From contig RDXX01000080.1 of assembly GCA_004292955.1 (NCBI GenBank), forward strand, positions 1-63,845: 63,845 bases of DNA. The letters are read 5' to 3'. Within the stretch, counting starts at the first letter, position 1. Every line of letters begins with the position of its first letter. The notes under the pieces are model-generated. The model searched no databases. It was not told where the DNA came from and saw only the letters and a list, made by a program, of their open reading frames with translations. Shown one piece after another: positions 33,601-41,234 of the stretch. A program made the translations under genes and the position numbers. The DNA is from Oscillatoriales cyanobacterium (lineage in GTDB: Bacteria; Cyanobacteriota; Cyanobacteriia; Cyanobacteriales; Microcoleaceae).

Positions 33601-36116
33601 TCTAGGGGTGTTTGGGCTTGGGTCAGGGTGACCGCATAGAGTGTTTCTGCTTGGTCGAAATTACCACAGAGATAAGCGGCTTCTGAGGCATCTCGATGTA
33701 GGGCGTAGGCTAATTCATAGTCTACCTGCCAAGACTCAGCGGCTAATAAATCAATGCCAATTTCACAATAATTCTGAGCCGCTTGATAGGCGGCTGAAAC
33801 TTTTGCCTTTTGTCCAGCTTGCAGATTTAACTTAGCCAGTTGGTATTTCTGGACTGGATTGGAGATCGTCGTTCTCCCTAAATTCAGTTGATTAACGATC
33901 TCAAAAATCTGTTCAACTTGTTCCTGCGGAGACAGATTCTTTAACAGTAAGTGACCAATTTTCCAGTGTGTCTGTTGTTTTTGGTCATCGGGAATCAGAG
34001 AATAGGCGGCTTGTTGGATGCGATCGTGCAAAAATCGATACGTTGGATTGACAGACTCCGGATAAGCTGACTGTTCTGTACCTTGAAAGAACTTATAGAC
34101 TTGGCTCGTCGGTAGAATTAAGCCCTCTTGCAATGCTTTCCACAATGCAGTTGCGGCATCGGTTTGAGACTGCTCAGAGACGATCGCCAACGTCCCCAAA
34201 TCAAACTGATTACCCACACAAGCCGCTAATTTGAGTACCTGTTGTGTCTCCAAGGGCAATTTCTGCAATTGCACTGCCATAAACTCAACAACATCATCAG
34301 TAAGCGCCAGCGCATTCACTTGGGCAATATCACATTCCCAATAACGGTGATCGCGATCGAACATGATGCAGCCCTCTTCATACAGAGCTTTAAGAAACTG
34401 TGTCGCAAAAAAGGGATTACCTTTCGTTTTGCGATCGATTAACTCCGTCAGCGGTTGAGCCAGTTCCCTCGAACAATTCAATGTATCGGCAACCAGATGA
34501 TTGGTGTCATTCAACGCCAACGGTGCCAGAGTAATTGTGTTAACGATCGCGTTCGCTTTTCTGATTTCTTCTACGGTCAATATAAATGGGTGGATGGGTG
34601 AAACTTCATTGTCTCGATAGGCTCCCAACATCAGTAAATAGCTATTGTCACTCATCAATAGTTTGATCAACTGAAGTGAAGCCGAATCTGACCACTGCAA
34701 ATCATCCAAAAACACCACCAGCGGATGCTCTGCGGTGGTAAAAACTCCAATAAATTTTTGGAATAATAAGTTAAATCGATTTTGTGCTGCACTGCCTGAT
34801 AGTTCTGTTGCTGCGGGTTGCTCACCAATAATCAGTTCCAGTTCGGGAATTACCTCAATTAAAACTTGTCCGTTGTCTCCAACTTCTGAGAGAATTTTAG
34901 CTGTCCACGTTTGCAATTGAGCGTCTGATTCTGATAGCAATTGTCCCATCAAATCCCGCAAGGCTTGGACAAATGCTGAAAATGGAATATTGCGGTTAAA
35001 TTGGTCGAATTTCCCTTTGATGAAATAACCCCGCTGCCGCACAATTGGTTTGTGGACTTCGTTAACTACAACTGTTTTCCCAATCCCGGAAAAACCAGCT
35101 ACTAACATCATTTCGACCCCCCTCTGTCCCCCCGAGGTTCGGGGGGATGCAACCCGATCAAAGGCTTCGAGTAGGGTTTTTACTTCGGTTTCTCTCCCGT
35201 AGAGCTTCTCTGGTATGATAAAGCGATCGCACAAATCCCTCTGGGCTATGGCAAAACTTCCAATTTGACCACTTTCTTCTAGTTGACTCAAGCACAATTC
35301 TAAATCAAATTTTAGTCCTAAGGCGCTCTGATAGCGGTTTTCAGCATTTTTGGCCATCAATTTGCTGACAATCTCCGAGAGTACCTGCGGGATTTCCGGC
35401 TTAATTTCATGCAGCGATGGCGGTTGCTTGGCAATATGACAGTGCACCAATTCCATCACATCGTGGGATTGAAACGGCAATTCTCCCGCCAGCAATTCAT
35501 AGAAAGTCACGCCCAAAGAGTAAAAATCAGTGCGGTAGTCAATGCCGCGATTCATCCTTCCAGTTTGTTCGGGAGACAAATAGCCGAGTGTCCCTTCCAG
35601 CACGTTAGGATTCATCAGGGTTTGAGTTTCCCTGGGCAGCAAAGATGCGATGCTAAAGTCAATTAGTTTGAGTTGTTTTGTTTCTGGATTAATTAAAATA
35701 TTGGCGGGTTTAATGTCTTTGTGAATGATGCGGTGGCGGCAGAGTATATCTAATGTACTGCTGATGTCGATCGCCATTTGCAGAAAATCCCTCAAATTCG
35801 GCGCAGTTTCCGCTTGTTCCCTCCATTCCTTCAGAGAGATTCCCCCGAAGTCTTCCATTACCAGCGCATAGCTGTTTTGGTAAGCTTTTAAGCTGTAGGT
35901 TTCGATGATTCCGGGTAAATTGAGGTTTTTGGCGATCGTATACTGATTGCGAAATTGCACGAGTTCGCTAAAGCTGGGATACTTGCTGCACAAGACTTTG
36001 ATGGCGACTGGCTGTTTGTCGCTAGTACGGAAACCTCGATAAACTAGGGTGCGAGTGCCTGAGTAAATGCGATCGACAATTTCATAACCTGTGAATGTAA
36101 AATTTTCAGTTGTCAT
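30672..36116 (-). CDS. HstK-type dual Ser/Thr and histidine kinase with AAA ATPase and GAF domains
   Basis: An 1814-residue multidomain signalling protein. Residues 1-270 form a Hanks-type Ser/Thr kinase (HKDIKPANIL, DFS in place of DFG, GYLSPEQTGRMNR). Then a large AAA/STAND ATPase (Walker A GFSGIGKT; Walker B LVVFLDDLQW), a long TPR-like helical region (about 700-1300), a GAF domain (about 1370-1540) and a histidine kinase (GVAHEINNP; ATPase DNGKGMS, GQGTGLGLAI). This is the order of the HstK family described in Anabaena. Cytoplasmic; the ligand is unknown. The C-terminal kinase is close to that of the 25727 gene. The DFG-to-DFS change may affect metal binding, but is common in this family. 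Confidence 0.93.
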   Translation of the reverse strand: MTTENFTFTGYEIVDRIYSGTRTLVYRGFRTSDKQPVAIKVLCSKYPSFSELVQFRNQYTIAKNLNLPGIIETYSLKAYQNSYALVMEDFGGISLKEWREQAETAPNLRDFLQMAIDISSTLDILCRHRIIHKDIKPANILINPETKQLKLIDFSIASLLPRETQTLMNPNVLEGTLGYLSPEQTGRMNRGIDYRTDFYSLGVTFYELLAGELPFQSHDVMELVHCHIAKQPPSLHEIKPEIPQVLSEIVSKLMAKNAENRYQSALGLKFDLELCLSQLEESGQIGSFAIAQRDLCDRFIIPEKLYGRETEVKTLLEAFDRVASPRTSGGQRGVEMMLVAGFSGIGKTVVVNEVHKPIVRQRGYFIKGKFDQFNRNIPFSAFVQALRDLMGQLLSESDAQLQTWTAKILSEVGDNGQVLIEVIPELELIIGEQPAATELSGSAAQNRFNLLFQKFIGVFTTAEHPLVVFLDDLQWSDSASLQLIKLLMSDNSYLLMLGAYRDNEVSPIHPFILTVEEIRKANAIVNTITLAPLALNDTNHLVADTLNCSRELAQPLTELIDRKTKGNPFFATQFLKALYEEGCIMFDRDHRYWECDIAQVNALALTDDVVEFMAVQLQKLPLETQQVLKLAACVGNQFDLGTLAIVSEQSQTDAATALWKALQEGLILPTSQVYKFFQGTEQSAYPESVNPTYRFLHDRIQQAAYSLIPDDQKQQTHWKIGHLLLKNLSPQEQVEQIFEIVNQLNLGRTTISNPVQKYQLAKLNLQAGQKAKVSAAYQAAQNYCEIGIDLLAAESWQVDYELAYALHRDASEAAYLCGNFDQAETLYAVTLTQAQTPLDKAVIYRVQMTQYQLQGRNKEAIAIQRQSLQLLGWGMPIEPESIQASLDEQIAAVNQFLEQQAIESILGLPKMTNDTIAEMLRILQILFYAAWLDGQSTLALLALAKMTTLSLQHGNSDMSPFGYVGYGLIANALLKDAAQAYQFGNVVIRLCEQFDNTDVRGMTNFLFAADVHSWSRPLQAADTYYDNAFKCGMDAGNWLTVGFTIIQSGSDRLTYGKNLNDLYAIAQTHTEFLRQIKSLENLDALTVGVLQPIRHLLGLTTTPLSFDDEGFSEAEYLQKYHDAPYHLAWFYSVKIRHAFLFNQQATYPKLIPQLHIIEETVPSHAKVPSSVFYVILMHLALIEIADDAAERQSHWQAILPLEERLTRWQQDCPENIEHKCLLIQAEKARLNGQKSEAIDLYDQSIAQAQTHEYGYEAALANELAAKFYLDWGKEKIAQDYLANAYYGYARWGAKAKIDDLEQRYPELLAPIFQTKQNRSAISEIRLQTINQSSVLHQTFQTTQSSSSSISEALDLDTIFKASQALSSEIELEKLQAALMSVLLENAGATKAVLLLVKQGNLAVEAVASIKENVISMSVPLSASAEVPAAAVNYVKRTLKTVVLDNAAAQNDFMAEPYLMEQKPKSLLCGPILHQGKLIGLLYLENNLTIGAFTGDRTQVIQMLCAQAAISLENARLYQQSQAYAQKLERSLFDLQQAQLQLVQSEKMSALGNLVAGVAHEINNPVGFINGNIDEATTTIKDVINHLRLYQEKLPNPGKEIEQDAEDIDLEYALSDLPKMLSSMKVGCDRIRGISTSLRTFSRADKDYKVPFNIHDGIDSTLLILKHRLKANEHRPAIEVVTDYGNLPQIECFPGQLNQVFMNLLSNAIDALDESNYGRSFAAIENNPNRITIRTMVEGESVKIAIADNGKGMSSEVKERIFDHLFTTKAVGQGTGLGLAIARQIIVEKHGGNITVNSTPGQSTEFIITLPIYAG

Positions 36117-36281
36117 ACTTTGATTATCTGCCTCATCCGTAGGCTATTTGTAGCTTAACAGAAGGGAATAGAGTTCCAACTTCCATGATTGTTAAGTAAA
36201 ATGAACATGACATAGATCGCTCAATTGTTGTGATTCATATCACTAAAACAACGCGCTGCTTAAACTAATCAGATTCTATTT

Positions 36282-36683
36282 TCATGAAAAACTAAATAGC
36301 AGCATCCAGATTGGAATAGTGAATAATAACGTAACGCAGCCAATGCCGATCGCAGTTACGGTCAATTCGCGATCGAGATTAAAAACTTCAGCCAGCAAAG
36401 TAGTACCAAAAGCCGGAGGCATTGCCATTTGCAGCACCAGCGAAAGCCGCGGCGCGCCCGTAATGCCAACAAACGTTAAACCCGCGCCAAATACCAAGGG
36501 AATTAACAGCATTTTAATTGACAGACAACTCAAAACTTGTTTGAGATTGTGCAAAGAATTCAACTTGCTCAACTGCATCCCGATCGTAATCAAAGATAAA
36601 CTAATTACAGCCCAAGCACCTGTTGTTAACAAATCTTCGATTGGTGCCGGCAGCGGCCAACTGCGATCGCTCTGCATCCACAA
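36282..36683 (-). pseudogene. C-terminal fragment of an AEC (auxin efflux carrier) family transporter
   Basis: The 133 residues correspond to the last part of a ~300-residue AEC permease (TTGAWAVISLSLITIGMQLSKL, MAMPPAFGTTLLAEVFNLDRELTVTAIGIG), with about four membrane helices. The first half is missing: the sequence upstream (36684-36960) has no matching frame. It could still be expressed as a short membrane protein from the ATG at 36683, but loss of the N-terminal domain makes transport unlikely. I call it a truncated gene. Confidence 0.75.
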
Positions 36684-36978
36684 CCCGCGTCAACCCAATC
36701 TCTCGGACGCTCTCACGCATCACCCCAGACTCAGCATATCGTCACCACAGTAGATGATGGCGGTGATAGAAACACATCGCATAAGACTTAAAATATTCTT
36801 CACTTTTCGCGTAGATTTCGGCGTTTCCCAAAAGGCTGAAACCACCGCCATAGCCCCAGATTCGCGGACGCATAACGGCAAAAGCGAGCGGCAACAGATA
36901 CGACAAAAACGCAGCGAGAAGACTTAATTTGTCCGCTCCACTGCGTTGTTATACTACGGTATTTACATTTGCCAATTA

Positions 36979-37578
36979 CTAGGAAATATTTGCTTTGCGA
37001 CTAGCTAGCATATCTAACGCCATGATGTGAGATGCTCCCGAAATACCAACACCAAATAGTGGAATTAGAGCGACAGGATAAGTCGCTACGGCATTCATCA
37101 TCGGAACTTGGAGCAACGCAAAAGTCAAGCCTGTACCTACTGCAATGAGAAAATCTGTCATACCAAACAGGTGAAACACCCAATATTTCCAACGATGGCT
37201 CGGCAATATGAGAACTGGCAAAACTAACAAACCTGCAAACAAATCTCCCCAACCCGCATTACGAACGAAGGTTTCAGGTAGGAGATGTTGATTGCCATAG
37301 TAGAAAAAGACTAGAGCGGCTGGAATGCGCCACAGATGAAATACCGTCAAGTAGTTCAAGTGCAGCCCTTGAATATAGGCCCGGAATGTGGAATTGCTGT
37401 AGTAAAAAACTACGGGAACCATAATTCCGATCGCTACAAGCAAAGCAAACCAAGGCAAAGGAAATGTGCTGAAGAGTCCAACATAACTACCAGCCCCAAC
37501 AGCCATCCCCCAAATGCCAATCGTGAAAATCAACCTTCGAGCGATTTGATTGCGTTGATTCAAAGATAGAGAGACCAT
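36979..37578 (-). CDS. Predicted multi-pass membrane protein, probable MarR target
   Basis: A 199-residue protein with six or so hydrophobic segments (for example LIFTIGIWGMAVGAGSYVGL and ALVFFYYGNQHLLP). I do not recognise a named family. The start is set at 37578 by a strong Shine-Dalgarno GGAGG six bases before the ATG; the frame is open 15 codons further but that part overlaps an operator-like palindrome. It lies 66 bp downstream of the marR stop, and both genes have the same palindrome upstream, so it is probably controlled by that regulator. Confidence 0.8.
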   Translation of the reverse strand: MVSLSLNQRNQIARRLIFTIGIWGMAVGAGSYVGLFSTFPLPWFALLVAIGIMVPVVFYYSNSTFRAYIQGLHLNYLTVFHLWRIPAALVFFYYGNQHLLPETFVRNAGWGDLFAGLLVLPVLILPSHRWKYWVFHLFGMTDFLIAVGTGLTFALLQVPMMNAVATYPVALIPLFGVGISGASHIMALDMLASRKANIS

Positions 37579-37611
37579 AGAATCCTCCGGTTTCAGGACT
37601 TGAGTAAATAA

Positions 37612-37623
37612 GTGTATATACAC
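37612..37623. promoter_or_regulatory. Operator-like palindrome upstream of the membrane gene
   Basis: GTGTATATACAC is a perfect 12-bp palindrome, extended as AAGTGTATATACACGTT, 34 bp before the start of the membrane protein gene. It shares its core with the site at 38109-38124 upstream of marR. It is a candidate binding site for the MarR protein. Confidence 0.65.
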
Positions 37624-37644
37624 GTTTTAGAGAAAATTTTAGAC

Positions 37645-38103
37645 TCAACGAACTAATGCAGTTGCTTCCACCAGGTGTGCAAGCAGATCGCTCAATCGTT
37701 GCTGTCCAAGGGTTTCCTCCACACTGGTTTGAGCTTGTCTCCACAGCGGTAAAGCTTTCGTCAAAGCCGCTTCTCCATCTGTTGTAAGGCTAACCAGACG
37801 AGTTCGCTGGTCTTGCCCAGGCTCGGATCTTAACCATCCCTGGCGTTCAAGGGGTTTGAGATTCCGGGTGAGCGTCGTGCGATCCATCCTTAAGACCTCC
37901 GCTAACTCATTGATGGTTCCTGACTTTGCCATTGTGACAGCCACCAAAATGGTGAACTGAGTAATCAGCAATCCGCTCGGCTTTAGGATTTCATCAAAGT
38001 GTTGTGTGATGACACGAGAAGCCTTTCGGAGATTGAAGCAGGCACAAGTTGAGACCACTTGACCTAATTCAACTGGATTGATCGGGTTGCTGTGTTTTTC
38101 CAT
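37645..38103 (-). CDS. MarR-family transcriptional regulator
   Basis: A 152-residue winged-helix regulator. The DNA-binding part is clear: INELAEVLRMDRTTLTRNLKPLERQGWLRSEPGQDQRTRLVSLTTDGEAAL (helix-turn-helix and wing, about 62-112), flanked by dimerisation helices. An N-terminal CAC (Cys20, Cys22) could in principle sense oxidants, as in some MarR/OhrR proteins, but this is speculative. A palindrome directly upstream of its ATG suggests autoregulation, and a matching one lies before the membrane protein gene downstream, so the pair forms a small regulon. Confidence 0.9.
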   Translation of the reverse strand: MEKHSNPINPVELGQVVSTCACFNLRKASRVITQHFDEILKPSGLLITQFTILVAVTMAKSGTINELAEVLRMDRTTLTRNLKPLERQGWLRSEPGQDQRTRLVSLTTDGEAALTKALPLWRQAQTSVEETLGQQRLSDLLAHLVEATALVR

Positions 38104-38108
38104 GAATT

Positions 38109-38124
38109 AAGTGTATATGCACTT
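38109..38124. promoter_or_regulatory. Operator-like palindrome upstream of marR
   Basis: AAGTGTATATGCACTT, a 16-bp near-perfect palindrome with arms AAGTG/CACTT, is only 5 bp from the marR ATG, so a bound protein would block transcription or its start. It matches the site at 37612. Confidence 0.65.
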
Positions 38125-38333
38125 ATCTTGAATGTCAAGAGGTTGAATGAAACTTGCTAGTCCCAACGATTTCAAAACTTTGCCCGACCAACCGACCCCA
38201 AACAACCTAGCCCTAAATGCTAGCAGATTCGTTTCAAGCCACCGTCACCACCCGAATTTTGAGCAGTATAACGTTCCGGTTGAGCGGCTTCTAGGAATCT
38301 TCGCAATATATCAATCACCTGTGTTAGCTAAAT

Positions 38334-38404
38334 TTGTAGGGTGCGTCAGGGGCAGAATATTTTGACTACCTACTCAAAAATTTCGTCCCTGACGCACCCT
38401 ACAA
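38334..38404. repeat. 71-bp MITE-like palindromic repeat
   Basis: TTGTAGGGTGCGTCAGGG at 38334-38351 is repeated perfectly inverted at 38387-38404. Related GGTGCGTCGC / GCGACGCACC arms occur at 49715-49775, and a GCACCCTACAAACC fragment lies near 42795. It is non-coding. It fills much of the region between marR and the VWA gene, in which no other gene was seen. Confidence 0.75.
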
Positions 38405-38506
38405 TAATTGAGTATTAATGCTTATTCACCCTAGCAGATAATTTTCCAGACAGGCCTTGACACCGACAAAAGGGCGTGTCAAGATAGTGTTGAGGAATAA
38501 ATCAAC

Positions 38507-41050
38507 ATGGTAAAAAGTATGGCACGGCAAGCAAAACAATCATCTCAGGTCAAAAGTTCCAGCAGCCAAGCAGCCTCGAATAATCGCACCAAATTTACCC
38601 TCTACAATTTTGCCGGAAATGAAAAGGCATTCTATTTAGTCGATCGCCTCAATCTCGAAAGAACACCAGGCGATATCCCCGAAAAATCCGTCGCCCACAG
38701 CATCATCATTATCGATCGCTCCGGCTCGATGTATTCTGACTTAAAACCGCTGAAAGAAACCCTAGTCAAGCTTTTGACTTTAGACGAATACAACAATTAC
38801 CAACTAATTGTCAGCCTCATTTCCTACGCTGACAATGGAGACGTAATTTGTCACTTCCAGCGAATTCCCATTCAAGAAGTGACGAAGATTGATTCTCAAT
38901 ACATCAAACAAATTAAAAATATCCAAACCGCTGGCTGTACCTGCATATCGCAGTCGATGCAGCTTGCTAAATCTCTCGTAAAAGCAGGAGAAGTGACAGC
39001 AATTAACTTGCACACAGACGGTTATGCAAATGACCCGAGTCCTAATGCCGAAGCGGCAAAACTAGCGGAAATCTGCAACGAACTTAAGGACATGGATGTG
39101 TTTGCCAACACGATATCCTATGCTTCTGCTGACTTAAAACTGCTCTCAAAAATCGCCAACACTTTATCGGGAAATTGCATCCGCGCTGGCGAAGTTAAAA
39201 TGGTTTATGATGCTCTGTACGACAGCACAAAACTGTTAGGTGATTCGGTGGCGCCACCGCTGGAAGAACCGTTAATCAAGGAATACGATTATCAAGTTTT
39301 TGTTTCCAAAACTGGCAAAAAAATCAGCGGTTCATCGAGTACGCTGAAAATCTGCGGGCTGAAAGCAGACGATGCGGGACTGTTTTACAAGTATCAGCAA
39401 GTCACCAAAGATGAGTATGACAAATTAGAAGTTCCGGTTGCTCAAACTGATGAGTCGGTGTTTGCTTTTGCGAAAGCTAACCTCGCTGACGGCAATTTGA
39501 ATACGGCGAAGTATGCGCTGGCGAGTACCTTCGATGCTACTTTGACGGAAAAACACGCGAAAGCTTTGACAAATGCTCAACTAGCCGAGTTTACGGAGGA
39601 TTTGGAACGGGCTGTGTTTGCGCCTGATGTGTTGCAAAATCATGAAATTGGCGATCGGGTAAAAGTCAGCGATAAAATTTCCCTGCTGGAGTTGATCGAG
39701 ATATTGGAGGAAAACAGCAACAGCATCATCATCAACTTGAAACACTTGCAAGAAAACTATCAGCGCAAAGGTTTGAAGCGAGTTGAAGGAAAGCGAGACG
39801 AAAACGGCAACCTTGTCAAGCCTTGGCTGAAAACAGAATTCTTAGATGGCGGCGAATACGTGCGGATGGGTTCATTTGCGATCAATCAAAATACCGCTAC
39901 CATCAATATGCTGATTACCCGGAAAGTTAAACTGGTAAAAGTTGAGGATGGAAGTGCGATCGCAGAAGTGGCAGGAATTCTGGTGACAGACCTGAATACT
40001 TTCAACAACTATACCATTGTCAGCGACGGCGAAGTTAATATCAAGTCGCTGCGAACCAAAATCAGCAGCAAAGCAGTGTTTGATTTGCTCAAAAAATGCG
40101 GTATCCTCCAACAATACGGCTCGCCTGCGGGAGATTTTGACTTCCATTCGGAGTACGATATTAACTTAGACAGTTTGCCGCTAGTGCCGTTTGACGGACG
40201 TTACGGCAGCCTTGACGGAGTGTTTGAGGAACTCGCAAACATTAAAATTCTCTCCAGCATTCTCTCGGCTCATTTGAAGGAAGCATCCGAGAGTTATACG
40301 GCTCAACAGTTGGAAGAGTTGAAACATCACTATCTGTCGAAAAGCCTTTACCTCAACTTTCCGACGACGACGGAGTACACAGAGTTGAAAAGTGCGATCG
40401 CCAACGGTACAGTAGATTCGCGAGTCAGCTACAAAATCGACATCGGCAGCAAAAACATCCTCAATTTCGGCAAATTGCATTCTGCCAACAAATTTCTCGA
40501 TCGCCTTTACGAAGTTTACCACAAAAACACGGGCGAAAAGCTAGCAAAACCGACATTTGACATCACCTTAGACGAGCCTGTCGTCTTCGCACACAAAACA
40601 GTTTCATCCCGCGCCAAAATCACCAAAGTTGACGACTTAATGAAACAAATTTTCGATGACTTTTTGGGCTTAGAGAATAACGGAATTGTTAGCGCTACCT
40701 TATCAAAAGTCGGTGCAGACAGTTTGGTGAGGCTTCTGCAAGCAAAATGGCAGGAAGAAGATGTCAAGCGAGACGAGTTCGTAGCCGCTTTAACCCGTGC
40801 AAACGAGCAACTGGAAACCTACGCCGAAAAAGTGTATGCTGAGAAAGTTTCGCCGCTAGTTTTCTACATCGGTTCAACCGGACTTATTCCCGATGAAATG
40901 GAAGCGAAGGCGGCGACTGCTGAGGAAATTAATGCTAAATACGGCAACTTGCAATTCTCTAAAGATGAGCAAGAGGGGATGTTTTTTGAAGTCGGCGACT
41001 GCATAATTAGCGTGTACGCTAAAAATGAGTATTTCACGGTAGGAAAGTAG
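38507..41050 (+). CDS. Large von Willebrand factor A (VWA) domain protein
   Basis: An 847-residue protein without signal peptide. The VWA domain lies at about 60-250 with an intact metal-ion-dependent adhesion site: D70-x-S72-x-S74 (IIDRSGSM), a Thr near 145 and the Asp in LHTDGYAND. After it come about 600 residues I do not recognise, apart from hydrophilic helical stretches. Cytoplasmic VWA proteins often work with a MoxR-type AAA ATPase, but none is adjacent. A GAGGAA sequence 10-11 bases before the ATG may be its ribosome binding site. It is the only plus-strand gene for several kb, so it is probably monocistronic. Confidence 0.85.
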   Translation: MVKSMARQAKQSSQVKSSSSQAASNNRTKFTLYNFAGNEKAFYLVDRLNLERTPGDIPEKSVAHSIIIIDRSGSMYSDLKPLKETLVKLLTLDEYNNYQLIVSLISYADNGDVICHFQRIPIQEVTKIDSQYIKQIKNIQTAGCTCISQSMQLAKSLVKAGEVTAINLHTDGYANDPSPNAEAAKLAEICNELKDMDVFANTISYASADLKLLSKIANTLSGNCIRAGEVKMVYDALYDSTKLLGDSVAPPLEEPLIKEYDYQVFVSKTGKKISGSSSTLKICGLKADDAGLFYKYQQVTKDEYDKLEVPVAQTDESVFAFAKANLADGNLNTAKYALASTFDATLTEKHAKALTNAQLAEFTEDLERAVFAPDVLQNHEIGDRVKVSDKISLLELIEILEENSNSIIINLKHLQENYQRKGLKRVEGKRDENGNLVKPWLKTEFLDGGEYVRMGSFAINQNTATINMLITRKVKLVKVEDGSAIAEVAGILVTDLNTFNNYTIVSDGEVNIKSLRTKISSKAVFDLLKKCGILQQYGSPAGDFDFHSEYDINLDSLPLVPFDGRYGSLDGVFEELANIKILSSILSAHLKEASESYTAQQLEELKHHYLSKSLYLNFPTTTEYTELKSAIANGTVDSRVSYKIDIGSKNILNFGKLHSANKFLDRLYEVYHKNTGEKLAKPTFDITLDEPVVFAHKTVSSRAKITKVDDLMKQIFDDFLGLENNGIVSATLSKVGADSLVRLLQAKWQEEDVKRDEFVAALTRANEQLETYAEKVYAEKVSPLVFYIGSTGLIPDEMEAKAATAEEINAKYGNLQFSKDEQEGMFFEVGDCIISVYAKNEYFTVGK

Positions 41051-41070
41051 GAACAAAGGTTCGCAGTCAG

Positions 41071-41225
41071 GTACGTAGTTGCGCTTCAGCGCTCTTTCAT
41101 ACATAAGATAAAGAGCGCTGAAGCGCAACAACATACCTTTGCGGGATTATTTTTTAGGTACGTAGTTTGCTTCAGCGCTCTTTCATACATAAGATAAAGA
41201 GCGCTGAAGCGCAACAACATACCCA
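41071..41225. repeat. Two tandem long hairpins between convergent genes
   Basis: GTTGCGCTTCAGCGCTCTTT (41078-41097) pairs perfectly with its inverse at 41110-41129, with a 12-base loop. A second, nearly identical hairpin follows at about 41165-41214. Together they fill the 184 bp between the convergent VWA and exonuclease genes and may act as bidirectional terminators. A third relative is at 42690-42760. Confidence 0.8.
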
Positions 41226-41234
41226 AGATATTAC

